Shown here: positions 1 to 8,055 of the stretch, one piece after another
How positions within the stretch are numbered: position 1 is the stretch's first letter
Layout: the number at the start of each line of letters is the position of its first letter
From: Tamlana sp. I1
GTDB taxonomy: Bacteria; Bacteroidota; Bacteroidia; Flavobacteriales; Flavobacteriaceae
Length of the DNA stretch: 64,000 bases
NCBI RefSeq assembly: GCF_015355625.1
Contig: NZ_JACLAF010000012.1
Location: 62,001 to 126,000, forward strand
Direction: 5' to 3'
Program-made: the position numbers and the translations under genes
The notes under the pieces: generated by a model
Seen by the model: the letters and a program-made list of their open reading frames with translations, nothing else
Databases searched by the model: none
Told to the model about the DNA's origin: nothing

Positions 1-39
1 TTTTACAATCTTCTTAACAGATATTAACAAATTATAGGT

Positions 40-987
40 TTACATTAAACCGCGGCCTATTTTATTAAGTACGCCATCGGCTTCATATTCCTTAACTAAC
101 TTATCTAAAATACCATTAATGAAAATGCTACTTTTTGGTGTTGAATATTCTTTAGAGATTTCTAAATACTCATTCATAGTTACCTTTACAGGAATAGATG
201 GAAAGTTTTTAATTTCTGAAATGGCCATTTGTAAAAGCACATAATCAACGTTTGCAATACGCTCTGAATCCCAGTTTGTGGTTTTAAGCGCAATTTCTTT
301 ATTAATAGCAGTTCTATTTAATAAGGTTTTTTTAAACAAGGTAATTGCAAATTGTTTATCCTCGATATCCTTATATAATTTAGGTGTAAAATACTTTTCT
401 GGCGATGTTGCTTTAGCTTTTCTAAGCAATTTTAAAATGGTGGTGTTTACCGTTGGTAAATCGTCTAACCAAGTTAAATTTTTGTCTTCAATATAATCGT
501 ATAACTTTTCGTTTGGTGCGACAATATCTTTAAACACATCTACAATAAAACTGCGGTCTTCTTTAAAATCGGAAACGCGTGTTTGCATATAATCGGCATA
601 CAAATCACTTGAAGTAATGGCTTTAAAAATAACATCAACGTATTCGTTATCTAATTCCCAATTAACATGACCATTACGTTTAATTTCGTCATCTAATTGA
701 ATGTTATCTTTTAGGAGTTTTAAAAGTTCGTTATTTACAAACTTTCGGTTGGGATCTTTGTCTTCCTTGGTGGCAAGATGTTTATTTTGTTTCTTTTGTA
801 AATCGTCTTCAGCGCGTTTTTGAACTTCAATCAATAACGAAATAATTAAAAGATACAAGTTGTACATATTTTCAATACTAAAAAGTAAAAACTTCTGATC
901 TTTACTAAAATCATCACTTTCACTCCCTTTAAATGCATAGATAGTTTGCATTACTTTTACGCGAATATGTCTTCTACTTAACATCAT
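40..987 (-). CDS. nusB: Transcription antitermination factor NusB (long Bacteroidota form)
   Basis: NusB is an all-helical RNA-binding protein that joins NusE (S10) and boxA RNA in antitermination complexes, mainly on rRNA operons. The recognisable NusB core is C-terminal, about residues 190-300, with the conserved stretch containing NVDYVLLQMAISEI and then STPKSSIFINGILDKL. At 315 aa it is about twice the length of enterobacterial NusB; the extra N-terminal half is typical of Bacteroidetes homologues. Two consecutive Met codons make the exact start uncertain by one residue. A TATTTTTG -7-like box on the minus strand lies about 50 bp upstream. The gene is divergent from the ABC exporter. Confidence 0.93.
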   Translation of the reverse strand: MMLSRRHIRVKVMQTIYAFKGSESDDFSKDQKFLLFSIENMYNLYLLIISLLIEVQKRAEDDLQKKQNKHLATKEDKDPNRKFVNNELLKLLKDNIQLDDEIKRNGHVNWELDNEYVDVIFKAITSSDLYADYMQTRVSDFKEDRSFIVDVFKDIVAPNEKLYDYIEDKNLTWLDDLPTVNTTILKLLRKAKATSPEKYFTPKLYKDIEDKQFAITLFKKTLLNRTAINKEIALKTTNWDSERIANVDYVLLQMAISEIKNFPSIPVKVTMNEYLEISKEYSTPKSSIFINGILDKLVKEYEADGVLNKIGRGLM

Positions 988-1036
988 TACAAAGAACTTT
1001 AATTAAAAATTGAGGGGATTCATAATTTTCCCGAGG

Positions 1037-1044
1037 CAAAAATA
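1037..1044 (-). promoter_or_regulatory. Putative -7 element upstream of nusB
   Basis: Read on the minus strand this is TATTTTTG, matching the Bacteroidota primary-sigma -7 consensus TAnnTTTG. It lies 50 bp before the nusB start. No clear -33 TTG is visible, so the call is tentative. Confidence 0.4.
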
Positions 1045-1157
1045 ACACTATATTTAAAAATTTACCGCTAATTATTCATTTAATTATTCTAAAAAATGTG
1101 AAACCATATTTAACAATTAGGCGACACATCAAAAGGCGTTAATTATCAATTATACCT

Positions 1158-1165
1158 TATATTTG
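1158..1165 (+). promoter_or_regulatory. Putative -7 element upstream of the ABC exporter
   Basis: TATATTTG matches TAnnTTTG and ends 20 bp before the ATG at 1186. No convincing -33 element is seen about 19 bp upstream. Confidence 0.45.
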
Positions 1166-1185
1166 CGGTCTATCTCGAGATTTAA

Positions 1186-2949
1186 ATGAAAGAATTACAG
1201 CACCTCAATAAATACTTTTTTAAATACAAAACACATTTACTACTAGGTACATTAATAACTATTGCTGCTCGAATTTTTATACTATTCACGCCGCGATATG
1301 TTAAAGAAATATTTGTAATTATTGAAAAATATTTAAAAGGAGGCGTTACCGAAAGCACTATAAAAGCCGAACTTACCGAAGCCATTTTATACATTATTGG
1401 CGCTGCAATAGTGGGTGGTATTCTTACTTTTTTTATGAGACAGGCCATTATAAACGTCTCACGTTATATTGAATACGATTTAAAAAATGAAATTTACGAG
1501 CAGTACCAAAAACTCTCTTTAAATTTTTATAAGAAAAATAGAACGGGCGATTTAATGAATCGTATTACGGAAGATGTTGGTCGTGTACGCATGTATGCCG
1601 GGCCTGCTATTATGTATAGTATAAATACCATAGCGCTTTTTGTAATAGTCATTATTTATATGATAAATGCATCGCCAAAATTAACGCTTTATACCATTTT
1701 GCCGTTACCTATTTTATCGGTTATAATCTATAAACTAAGTAAAGAAATACATAAACGCAGTACGATTGTACAGGAATACCTATCGAAATTATCCACTTTT
1801 ACTCAAGAGTCTTTTAGTGGTATTTCGGTTATTAAGGCCTACGGTATTGAACCCCAAACGGCTGTTAATTTTAACACACTTGCTACCGAAAGTAAAGACA
1901 AACAAATTGATTTAACAAAGGTTCAGGCTTGGTTTTTTCCTATAATGATTTTACTTATTGGCACGAGTAACCTGCTGGTTATTTACGTGGGAGGCATGCA
2001 ATACATAAAAGGAGAAATTACCAGTATTGGCACCATTGCCGAATTTATTATTTACGTAAATATGCTTACATGGCCAGTGGCCACCGTGGGTTGGGTAACT
2101 TCTATAGTGCAGCAAGCAGAAGCGTCTCAAAAACGTATTAATGAATTTTTAAAACTTGAACCCGAAATAAAGAATAATACCAAGGAACATACCGAAATAA
2201 CGGGCGATATCAGCTTTCAAAATGTTTATTTCACTTATGATGATACCAATATTGAAGCCTTAAAAGGGATTAGTTTTGATATAAAATCAGGCGAAACTTT
2301 AGCGGTGCTAGGAAAAACAGGTTCAGGAAAATCGACTATTTTAGATTTAATTGGGCGTTTATATGATATTGATAAAGGCAGTATTTTAATTAATAACACT
2401 GAAATTTCTCAGCTTAATTTAACCGATTTAAGAAACAGTATTGGCTATGTGCCACAAGATGCTTTTTTGTTTTCTGATACGATAAAAACGAACATCAAAT
2501 TTGGTGATCAGGATGCCACTGATGACGATGTTATTGAAGCAGCTAAAAATGCACATGTGCATAAAAATATCATCAAATTCAATAAAGGTTACGATACCGT
2601 TTTGGGCGAACGAGGCATTACGCTTTCTGGCGGACAAAAGCAACGTGTATCTATTGCGAGAGCCATTTTAAAATCGCCTAAAATTTTATTATTTGACGAT
2701 TGTTTATCGGCTGTAGACACCGAAACAGAAGAGAAAATACTAAAAAACATCAATAAAATATCTAAAGGAAGAACTAGTATTATTGTGAGTCACAGGGTAT
2801 CTTCAGCAAAAAATGCCGATAAAATCATTGTTTTAGACGACGGTCAAATTGTACAACAAGGCACTCATGAAAGTTTGATAAATATCGAAGGCTATTACAA
2901 ACACCTTTACTTAAAGCAACTTAGCGAAACCGCATCTAACAGTCTGTAA
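1186..2949 (+). CDS. MsbA/LmrA-like ABC exporter, fused permease and ATPase
   Basis: This 587-aa half-transporter has a six-helix membrane domain (about residues 1-325) and a nucleotide-binding domain (about 340-580), so it probably works as a dimer exporting lipid or a drug-like substrate across the inner membrane. The NBD has a Walker A GKTGSGKST near residue 375, the signature LSGGQKQR near 480, and a Walker B followed by D504-D505. The second Asp occupies the position of the usual catalytic Glu, as in the degenerate site of BmrC-like and ABCC subunits. That raises the question whether it needs a second, non-degenerate partner. The gene stands alone behind its own -7 box. The substrate cannot be read from the sequence. 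Confidence 0.85.
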   Translation: MKELQHLNKYFFKYKTHLLLGTLITIAARIFILFTPRYVKEIFVIIEKYLKGGVTESTIKAELTEAILYIIGAAIVGGILTFFMRQAIINVSRYIEYDLKNEIYEQYQKLSLNFYKKNRTGDLMNRITEDVGRVRMYAGPAIMYSINTIALFVIVIIYMINASPKLTLYTILPLPILSVIIYKLSKEIHKRSTIVQEYLSKLSTFTQESFSGISVIKAYGIEPQTAVNFNTLATESKDKQIDLTKVQAWFFPIMILLIGTSNLLVIYVGGMQYIKGEITSIGTIAEFIIYVNMLTWPVATVGWVTSIVQQAEASQKRINEFLKLEPEIKNNTKEHTEITGDISFQNVYFTYDDTNIEALKGISFDIKSGETLAVLGKTGSGKSTILDLIGRLYDIDKGSILINNTEISQLNLTDLRNSIGYVPQDAFLFSDTIKTNIKFGDQDATDDDVIEAAKNAHVHKNIIKFNKGYDTVLGERGITLSGGQKQRVSIARAILKSPKILLFDDCLSAVDTETEEKILKNINKISKGRTSIIVSHRVSSAKNADKIIVLDDGQIVQQGTHESLINIEGYYKHLYLKQLSETASNSL

Positions 2950-3104
2950 ATCTTTAAAATAAAAAAAGACCTTCAATCATACTTTTAAATTAAATGCAAT
3001 CCTTTGCAATATTTTAAAAAGAAACATGAAAAATTGTTGGTTAGTAACGCTTTTTTTTAGATTTTTGATACAATTATGATAATGACATAAATTTAAATTC
3101 AACT

Positions 3105-3494
3105 ATGAACAATAACGGTATGATGGAGAAAGAGGAAATTTTTTCAAAGGTTTTAAGAGCAGGAAGACGCACCTATTTTTTTGATGTTAGAGCGACTAAA
3201 GCAGATGATTATTACTTAACGATTACAGAGAGTAAAAAATTTACAAATGACGATGGTTCATTTCATTATAAAAAACATAAAATTTACATTTACAAAGAGG
3301 ATTTTTCAGAATTTAAGACCATCTTAACTGAAATGACCGATTACATCATTAACGAAAAAGGTGATGAAGTTATTAGCGAACGTCATCAAAAAGACTTTAA
3401 AAAAGAATATGAAAATGAAAGTCTAGATCGCGTTACAGAAGATGAATTAAAATCTCCTAAAACCTTTACAGATATTGATTTTGACGATATTTAA
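3105..3494 (+). CDS. DUF3276 / PUR-alpha-like nucleic-acid-binding protein
   Basis: This 129-aa acidic and basic mixed protein matches the Bacteroidetes DUF3276 family, which has the PUR-domain fold. A beta-rich stretch (residues about 8-45, with FSKVLRAGRRTYFFDVRATK and YYLTITESKK) is followed by a helix and a charged tail. PUR proteins bind purine-rich single-stranded DNA or RNA; the role in bacteria is not established. It is preceded by 155 bp without another gene and followed at once by a strong hairpin terminator, so it is probably monocistronic. The start could be M1 or M5-M6 (MNNNGMM). Confidence 0.8.
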   Translation: MNNNGMMEKEEIFSKVLRAGRRTYFFDVRATKADDYYLTITESKKFTNDDGSFHYKKHKIYIYKEDFSEFKTILTEMTDYIINEKGDEVISERHQKDFKKEYENESLDRVTEDELKSPKTFTDIDFDDI

Positions 3495-3514
3495 TTAAGG
3501 AAATCATCATATAT

Positions 3515-3550
3515 AAAAAAACCGTTATGCTTTGCTATAACGGTTTTTTT
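3515..3550. terminator. Bidirectional intrinsic terminator between DUF3276 and plsC-like genes
   Basis: A 14-bp perfect inverted repeat (AAAAAAACCGTTAT at 3515-3528 and its complement at 3537-3550) with an 8-nt loop has A-runs on one side and T-runs on the other. It therefore serves both converging genes. Confidence 0.85.
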
Positions 3551-3575
3551 ATGTCCTAAATGCAACTCAATCGCT

Positions 3576-4607
3576 CTATAATTTTATAGCTAATAGCGCA
3601 ATTATCAAACTCGTTACCACATAGATCAAAGCTACCCAAACTCCGAAAAAAGCAAACAAAATTAAACTTATAAGTAGCAACCAAAATGGCCCCAGAACAA
3701 TCGTTAAAGCAAAGCGAAAGGTTGCTAAAAACTCTAGCTCTGTAATTTTAGGTCGTGCATAAAATTTCCAAACCACATAAGGCATGATAAAGCTACAGAT
3801 TAGTAAAAACCGAAACACCTTTTTTATGAATAAAAAATGTTCCTTAGGCTTTTCCGGACAGTCCTTTAAATTGTTTTTTATACTGTAATTAACCGCCATC
3901 GGATTTAAAAAATCGGCATTTAAAGCTACTAGTTTATCTAGCGTTTCATCATAATGCTCCGCAGGAATATGTGTGGTTAATTCGGAGATTTCCGATTGTA
4001 TTTTCAGCTTCAGCGGAACAACATCTTGCTTTTTTTCTCCCGAATAATAATTCTGTGCCGCTATTGGCTCCCCATAGTAAATTGAAACACTATCTGGGAA
4101 TTTTAGAGCATCCTGGTAATTTACACCTACGGGAACTAACTGTAAATCTGTAGCAGGATATTTTTCTAAAGTATCTAGCACAACTCTAGTAAATCCTTTA
4201 CTTAAAGGTCTTACCGCACGTTTTAAATTATGATTTCCTTCTGGAAAAATAACAATAGCGTCGTCTTCATGTAAAAGCTTTGTGCAACTTTCAAAAATAG
4301 CGTTATTGTTGGATATGCTCCCCCAGCCATCTTGCAAGCGATACACTGGAATCATTTGAAGTGCATTAAAAATTTTTGCTAGCAACGATTTTTTAAACAC
4401 CTTAGCACGCGTTAAAAAATAAAAAAAGCGTCCGCATGTAATCGCGATTATAAGCGGATCGATTAATCCGTTTTGGTGATTGCTTAAAATTAAAACGGGT
4501 TGTTTTTTGGGCACCCTTTCAGCATGATAAACCGTTATTTTTTTAAAATAAAAAAACATACCTAAACTGATGTATGCCTTTACGACATGCAATAAAATAA
4601 ACTTCAA
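3576..4607 (-). CDS. PlsC-family 1-acylglycerol-3-phosphate-type acyltransferase
   Basis: The N-terminal half carries the PlsC domain: the catalytic NHQNGLID (H-x4-D) near residues 42-49 and the substrate-binding FPEGNHN near 120. These predict acyl transfer to a lysophospholipid or related acceptor at the cytoplasmic membrane. The C-terminal 90 residues contain three hydrophobic segments, giving 343 aa, longer than plain PlsC (about 240). It may be one of several paralogues, such as an ornithine-lipid or lyso-lipid acyltransferase; the substrate is not readable. It converges on DUF3276 and lies 45 bp downstream of the csaA-like gene on the same strand. Confidence 0.85.
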   Translation of the reverse strand: MKFILLHVVKAYISLGMFFYFKKITVYHAERVPKKQPVLILSNHQNGLIDPLIIAITCGRFFYFLTRAKVFKKSLLAKIFNALQMIPVYRLQDGWGSISNNNAIFESCTKLLHEDDAIVIFPEGNHNLKRAVRPLSKGFTRVVLDTLEKYPATDLQLVPVGVNYQDALKFPDSVSIYYGEPIAAQNYYSGEKKQDVVPLKLKIQSEISELTTHIPAEHYDETLDKLVALNADFLNPMAVNYSIKNNLKDCPEKPKEHFLFIKKVFRFLLICSFIMPYVVWKFYARPKITELEFLATFRFALTIVLGPFWLLLISLILFAFFGVWVALIYVVTSLIIALLAIKL

Positions 4608-4652
4608 ATTTCTAATGTTTTACGATGTTTATGCCTTGTTAAATCACCCGAA

Positions 4653-4988
4653 TTAACTCACGGGTGTTCCGTTTTTAACTTTATTTTCAGGGTTTAAAAG
4701 TATAACATCTTTACCATTTACAGCACCTACTATTAAACATTCGCTCATAAACTTTGCAATTTGCTTTTTTGGAAAATTAACCACAGCCACTATCTGTCTG
4801 TTTATCAAATCTTTTTTATCGTAAAGTGTTGTAATTTGTGCCGATGTTTTTTTAATGCCTAAATCACCAAAATCGATATGTATTTGATAGGCTGGATTTC
4901 TAGCTTCAGGGAAATCGTGTACCTCTAAAATGGTTCCTATGCGTAAATCGACTTTCGTAAAATCTTCAAAAGTTATTGTCTCTTTCAT
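4653..4988 (-). CDS. csaA: CsaA-like tRNA-binding domain protein
   Basis: A 111-aa single-domain OB-fold protein of the CsaA/EMAP-II tRNA-binding type. Family motifs are visible: VDLRIGTILEVHDFPEARNP near the N-terminus, IKKTSAQIT in the middle, and the RQIVAVVNFPKKQIAKFMSE core. CsaA homologues bind tRNA and have been linked to chaperone or export activity in Bacillus; the physiological role is unsettled. The start is the only reasonable ATG. It is divergent from the thioredoxin-like gene with about 46 bp between the starts. Confidence 0.88.
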   Translation of the reverse strand: MKETITFEDFTKVDLRIGTILEVHDFPEARNPAYQIHIDFGDLGIKKTSAQITTLYDKKDLINRQIVAVVNFPKKQIAKFMSECLIVGAVNGKDVILLNPENKVKNGTPVS

Positions 4989-5034
4989 TTTTTAAAAATA
5001 CAAATTATCACGAACTTTGGGTAAACGTTTTATT

Positions 5035-5592
5035 ATGGCTAACACCCCTTCAAATATGTTGCCTTTAGGCACAAAAGCACCCTTTTTCGAATTGCCCGAC
5101 ACCGTGAGTGGTCAAACTTTAAATTTGAATGATTTAAAAGGAAAAAATGGCACGGTAATCATGTTTATTTGCAACCATTGCCCCTTCGTTATTCATGTTA
5201 ATACAGAAATTGTGGCTATAGCTAACGCTTACGCGGAAGAAGGCATCGGTTTTATCGCCATTTCTAGTAACGATGCTATAAATTACCCACAAGATGGCCC
5301 CGAAAAAATGAAACAGCATGCCATAAACGAAAACTACCCTTTCCCCTATTTATATGATGAGAGTCAAGCCGTAGCGAAAGCTTATGATGCTGCTTGCACC
5401 CCAGATTTTTATGTTTTTGATAAAGATTTGGAATTAAGCTATCGCGGACAACTAGATGCATCAAGACCACAAAATGGTTTGCCGCTTACAGGCAAGGATT
5501 TAAGACATGCCTTAGACTGTTTATTGGAAGGAAAAGCGAATACCGAATTACAAAAACCAAGTATTGGTTGCAATATAAAGTGGAAATCTTAA
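5035..5592 (+). CDS. Thioredoxin-fold (AhpC/TSA-like) family protein
   Basis: The protein has a peroxiredoxin/thioredoxin fold beginning with a hydrophobic-rich loop before MFICNHCPFVIHV, where CNHC near residue 45 replaces the usual thioredoxin CGPC. This is typical of a widespread thioredoxin-family protein of unknown partner. Further family features are the GIGFIAISSNDA and YPFPYLYDESQ segments. I start at the ATG at 5035 instead of the in-frame TTG at 5017, because the TTG lies inside an imperfect -7-like box (GAACTTTG, 5012-5019). There is no signal peptide, so it is probably cytoplasmic. Its 3' end overlaps the convergent GNAT gene by 4 bp. Confidence 0.82.
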   Translation: MANTPSNMLPLGTKAPFFELPDTVSGQTLNLNDLKGKNGTVIMFICNHCPFVIHVNTEIVAIANAYAEEGIGFIAISSNDAINYPQDGPEKMKQHAINENYPFPYLYDESQAVAKAYDAACTPDFYVFDKDLELSYRGQLDASRPQNGLPLTGKDLRHALDCLLEGKANTELQKPSIGCNIKWKS

Positions 5593-6074
5593 TCCCATTT
5601 TAATTGCCAAATGCCCACGTGTTGCCAAGTATCAAACTTAAAACCAACTTCATTTAAGTGCGCGACTTTCTCGAATCCAAATTTTTCATGCAGCTTGATG
5701 CTTGCGTCATTAGGTATGGTAAGCACTCCTAAAACCGTATGAAATTGACGCTGTTTTAAGTCATTTAACAGCGCTGAATATAATGTGCTGCCAATTTGTT
5801 TTCCATGAGCCTCATGACTTACATAAACCGTAGATTCGACCACACGATTATAGGCAGGTTTTGGCCTGAACTGACTACCATAAGCATAACCTAAAATTTC
5901 GTTATTTTCTTCGTAAACCAGAAAGGGATATTTTTCTTGAATACTGTTTATTTTATTTTCAAAAGCCACCAAAGTTAGTGGTTCAATATCAAAAGTAACT
6001 ACCGTGTTTAACACGTAGTAGTTGTAAATATTCAAAACTGCTTGAGCATCGTTTATATGTATGGGTCTAATCAT
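5589..6074 (-). CDS. GNAT-family N-acetyltransferase (phosphinothricin acetyltransferase-like)
   Basis: A 161-aa GNAT enzyme that transfers an acetyl group from acetyl-CoA. It starts with IRPIHINDAQAVLNIYNYYV and has the TFDIEP segment typical of the phosphinothricin/methionine-sulfoximine acetyltransferase group. The acetyl-CoA loop is modified to HEAHGKQIGSTLYSAL near residues 92-107. The natural substrate is probably an amino acid analogue or is unknown. It overlaps the YfiT-like gene upstream by 8 bp, suggesting a two-gene operon with translational coupling. Confidence 0.82.
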   Translation of the reverse strand: MIRPIHINDAQAVLNIYNYYVLNTVVTFDIEPLTLVAFENKINSIQEKYPFLVYEENNEILGYAYGSQFRPKPAYNRVVESTVYVSHEAHGKQIGSTLYSALLNDLKQRQFHTVLGVLTIPNDASIKLHEKFGFEKVAHLNEVGFKFDTWQHVGIWQLKWD

Positions 6075-6621
6075 TTTTAAGCCAGCCTTTTTGTTTCATA
6101 ACATGTTCTATATGGGCATAATGGTGATTGCTATGCCAGGCATAATTACCAATTTGATAATTTAATTTCACCTCGCTATTTGTTTCAGGGTGAATAAAAT
6201 AACGGTTTAATTCATCGTCCGACAATCTTTTTAGCAAATACACCAATTTAGCATGAATGGCTTTTATATGAAGCAGAGACATTTTAACAGGTGCCGTTTT
6301 AGAATCTATAAGATCTGCCCATCGGTCTTCAAAATAAGCTTTTATAACAGGATATTGTTCTGTTAATGCCCATTTAAATCGTGTATAACTGTGATGATGG
6401 CTATCGGAAATATGATGAATAACTTGTCTGATAGTCCAACCATCAGGACGATAAACTGTTTCCAATTGTTCCTCGCTTAAATCTTGAACCAGATTTTCTA
6501 ATCGTTCAGGAAATTGTTCTAAAACAGAAATCCAATTTGTAATATCTTGTTTTGAAATATTTTCTGGACAGTCAAAATGCCCAATAGGATACCGTAACTG
6601 TTCTAATTCTTGGTTGGTCAT
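6067..6621 (-). CDS. YfiT/DinB-superfamily putative metal-dependent hydrolase or bacillithiol transferase
   Basis: This 184-aa protein matches the YfiT branch of the DinB four-helix superfamily: RYPIGHF at the N-terminus, WTIRQVIHHISDSHHHSY near residues 62-80, and HSNHHYAH near 165. These supply a His-rich metal site, usually Ni or Zn. Relatives such as BstA attach bacillithiol to electrophiles; many Flavobacteriaceae copies are simply named metal-dependent hydrolases. It is the first gene of the pair with the GNAT gene. No signal peptide is present. Confidence 0.82.
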   Translation of the reverse strand: MTNQELEQLRYPIGHFDCPENISKQDITNWISVLEQFPERLENLVQDLSEEQLETVYRPDGWTIRQVIHHISDSHHHSYTRFKWALTEQYPVIKAYFEDRWADLIDSKTAPVKMSLLHIKAIHAKLVYLLKRLSDDELNRYFIHPETNSEVKLNYQIGNYAWHSNHHYAHIEHVMKQKGWLKND

Positions 6622-6682
6622 GCTGTTAATTCTTAATTATGGAAATTAAACAATTCAGTTAATAAAGAGTAAAAAAATCCAC

Positions 6683-6725
6683 AAAAAAAGGCTATTTAAA
6701 ACAGTAGGTTTTAAACAGCCTTTTT
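6683..6725 (-). terminator. Intrinsic terminator of the peptidylprolyl isomerase gene
   Basis: An inverted repeat of about 19 bp with one mismatch (AAAAAAGGCTATTTAAAAC facing GTTTTAAACAGCC plus a T run) lies 20 bp beyond the stop of the minus-strand PPIase gene. A-rich and T-rich flanks make it bidirectional in principle. Confidence 0.75.
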
Positions 6726-6745
6726 AATTATATGATATAAATGTT

Positions 6746-7678
6746 TTATTTAACGTCCATTAATTCTACATCAAAAATTAAGGTAGCATCTGGTGGAATA
6801 ACACCGCCTGCACCTCTACTTCCGTAACCTAAATGACTCGGGATTACAAAACGGGCTTTGTCTCCAACTTTTAATAATTGAATACCTTCATCCCAACCAG
6901 CAATAACTTGTCCCAAGCCTAATGGAAAATCGATAGGCGCATTACGTTTGTATGACGAATCGAAAACGGTTCCATCTGGTAATTGACCTTTATAATGCAC
7001 AGAAACTGTTTTACCTTTTTCGGCAGTAGCTCCAGCACCATTTTGAATAATTTGGTAACGTAAACCACTATCTGTTTTATTAAATCCTGTTGCGATTTTA
7101 TCTAATTCAGCTTCAGCTTGTGCTTTAGCTTCTGCTAAACGCTTTTCTCTAGAACCTTCAAAAGTTCTAAACGCCTCAACAGCATTAAAAGCTTCAGCAT
7201 CTGCACCAACACGAATAATTTCTATAGAATCAATAGTATCGCCTTGAGCAACTGCATCAACAACATCTTGTCCTTCAACAACTTTACCAAAAACGGTATG
7301 TTTGTTATCTAACCATGCTGTTTCAATATGCGTGATAAAAAACTGACTTCCGTTGGTTCCTGGACCTGCATTAGCCATTGACAAAACCCCTGGTCCATCA
7401 TGTTTTAAATCTGGATGAAACTCATCATCAAACTGGTAACCTGGATTTCCAGAACCAGTTCCTTGAGGACAACCGCCTTGAATCATAAAATCTGGAATAA
7501 CCCTATGGAATTTTAATCCGTTATAATATGGCGTTCCTTGAGGTTTAGCTGAATTTTCTAAATTCCCTTCTGCCAAAGCAACAAAGTTACCTACGGTTCC
7601 TGGTGTTTTTTTGTATTCTAATGCTACAAGAATTTCTCCTTTTGTTGTATTAAATTTTGCGTATAATCCGTCTTGCAT
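6746..7678 (-). CDS. Peptidylprolyl isomerase, cyclophilin-FKBP fusion
   Basis: Two PPIase domains are joined. Residues about 5-165 are cyclophilin (FHRVIPDFMIQGGCPQGTGS, QFFITHIETAWLDNKHTVFG). Residues about 205-310 are FKBP (VSVHYKGQLPDGTVFDSS, then DKARFVIPSHLGYGSRGAGG). An Ala/Glu/Lys-rich helix of about 35 residues links them. Both domains keep their active-site signatures, so dual proline isomerase activity in the cytoplasm is expected; no signal peptide is present. Such fusions are common in Flavobacteria. A TATCTTTG -7 box lies 23 bp upstream, and a hairpin terminator follows, so it is monocistronic. Confidence 0.93.
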   Translation of the reverse strand: MQDGLYAKFNTTKGEILVALEYKKTPGTVGNFVALAEGNLENSAKPQGTPYYNGLKFHRVIPDFMIQGGCPQGTGSGNPGYQFDDEFHPDLKHDGPGVLSMANAGPGTNGSQFFITHIETAWLDNKHTVFGKVVEGQDVVDAVAQGDTIDSIEIIRVGADAEAFNAVEAFRTFEGSREKRLAEAKAQAEAELDKIATGFNKTDSGLRYQIIQNGAGATAEKGKTVSVHYKGQLPDGTVFDSSYKRNAPIDFPLGLGQVIAGWDEGIQLLKVGDKARFVIPSHLGYGSRGAGGVIPPDATLIFDVELMDVK

Positions 7679-7700
7679 AATTCTATTTTTTAAGAAAGTG

Positions 7701-7708
7701 CAAAGATA
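7701..7708 (-). promoter_or_regulatory. Putative -7 element of the peptidylprolyl isomerase gene
   Basis: The minus-strand reading is TATCTTTG, a full match to TAnnTTTG, 23 bp before the start codon. No clear -33 element is visible. Confidence 0.5.
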
Positions 7709-7778
7709 GCGAATGAATTCAGATTAACAGAATTACCATCTGTGTTTTTTAACATATACAAAACATGAAGCCTTGACT

Positions 7779-7916
7779 CTTCGAATGATTCCGATATTTC
7801 TCGGAATAATATCGAGAAGTTTTTCTTTAAGATAGCAGTACTTGATTTGATATTTATTACAGTATTTAATATCAATCACTAAAAACACCCCTATAATCCC
7901 CTCTAGGGGATATTTC
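7779..7916. repeat. Solitary degenerate copy of the family-A palindromic repeat
   Basis: 7779-7819 is an imperfect hairpin: CTTCGAATGATTCCGA pairs with TCGGAATAATATCGAGAAG. About 70 bp on, 7888-7916 contains CCCCTCTAGGGGATATTTC, the reverse complement of the segment found in each unit of the 13.5-14.9 kb array. The spacing differs from array units, so it looks decayed. Apart from this element and the heptad array, the 377-bp gap before recQ contains nothing I recognise. Confidence 0.55.
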
Positions 7917-8004
7917 TAACTAAGAAACTTTAGAATTATCACTTTATTTTATATTACTAATCTAACTAGCACATACATTGTACTAAAAATAGCCAACTCA
8001 TACA

Positions 8005-8055
8005 GTTAACTGTTAACTGAAAATTGTCAATTGTCAATTGTTAGCTGTTAATTGA
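8005..8055 (-). repeat. Heptanucleotide tandem array directly after the recQ stop
   Basis: Seven successive 7-bp units abut the recQ stop codon. Read on the plus strand from 8005 they are GTTAACT twice, GAAAATT, GTCAATT twice, GTTAGCT and GTTAATT. In the recQ sense they read mostly CAATTGA or CAGTTAA. The units vary but keep the 7-bp register. Confidence 0.75.

Noticed and set aside
1-39. Start of another gene beyond nusB
   Set aside because: No start codon or recognisable protein is visible in the 39 bases downstream of nusB.
7690-7875. A 61-aa minus-strand ORF
   Set aside because: It lies in a degenerate copy of the family-A repeat and has no recognisable motif or promoter.
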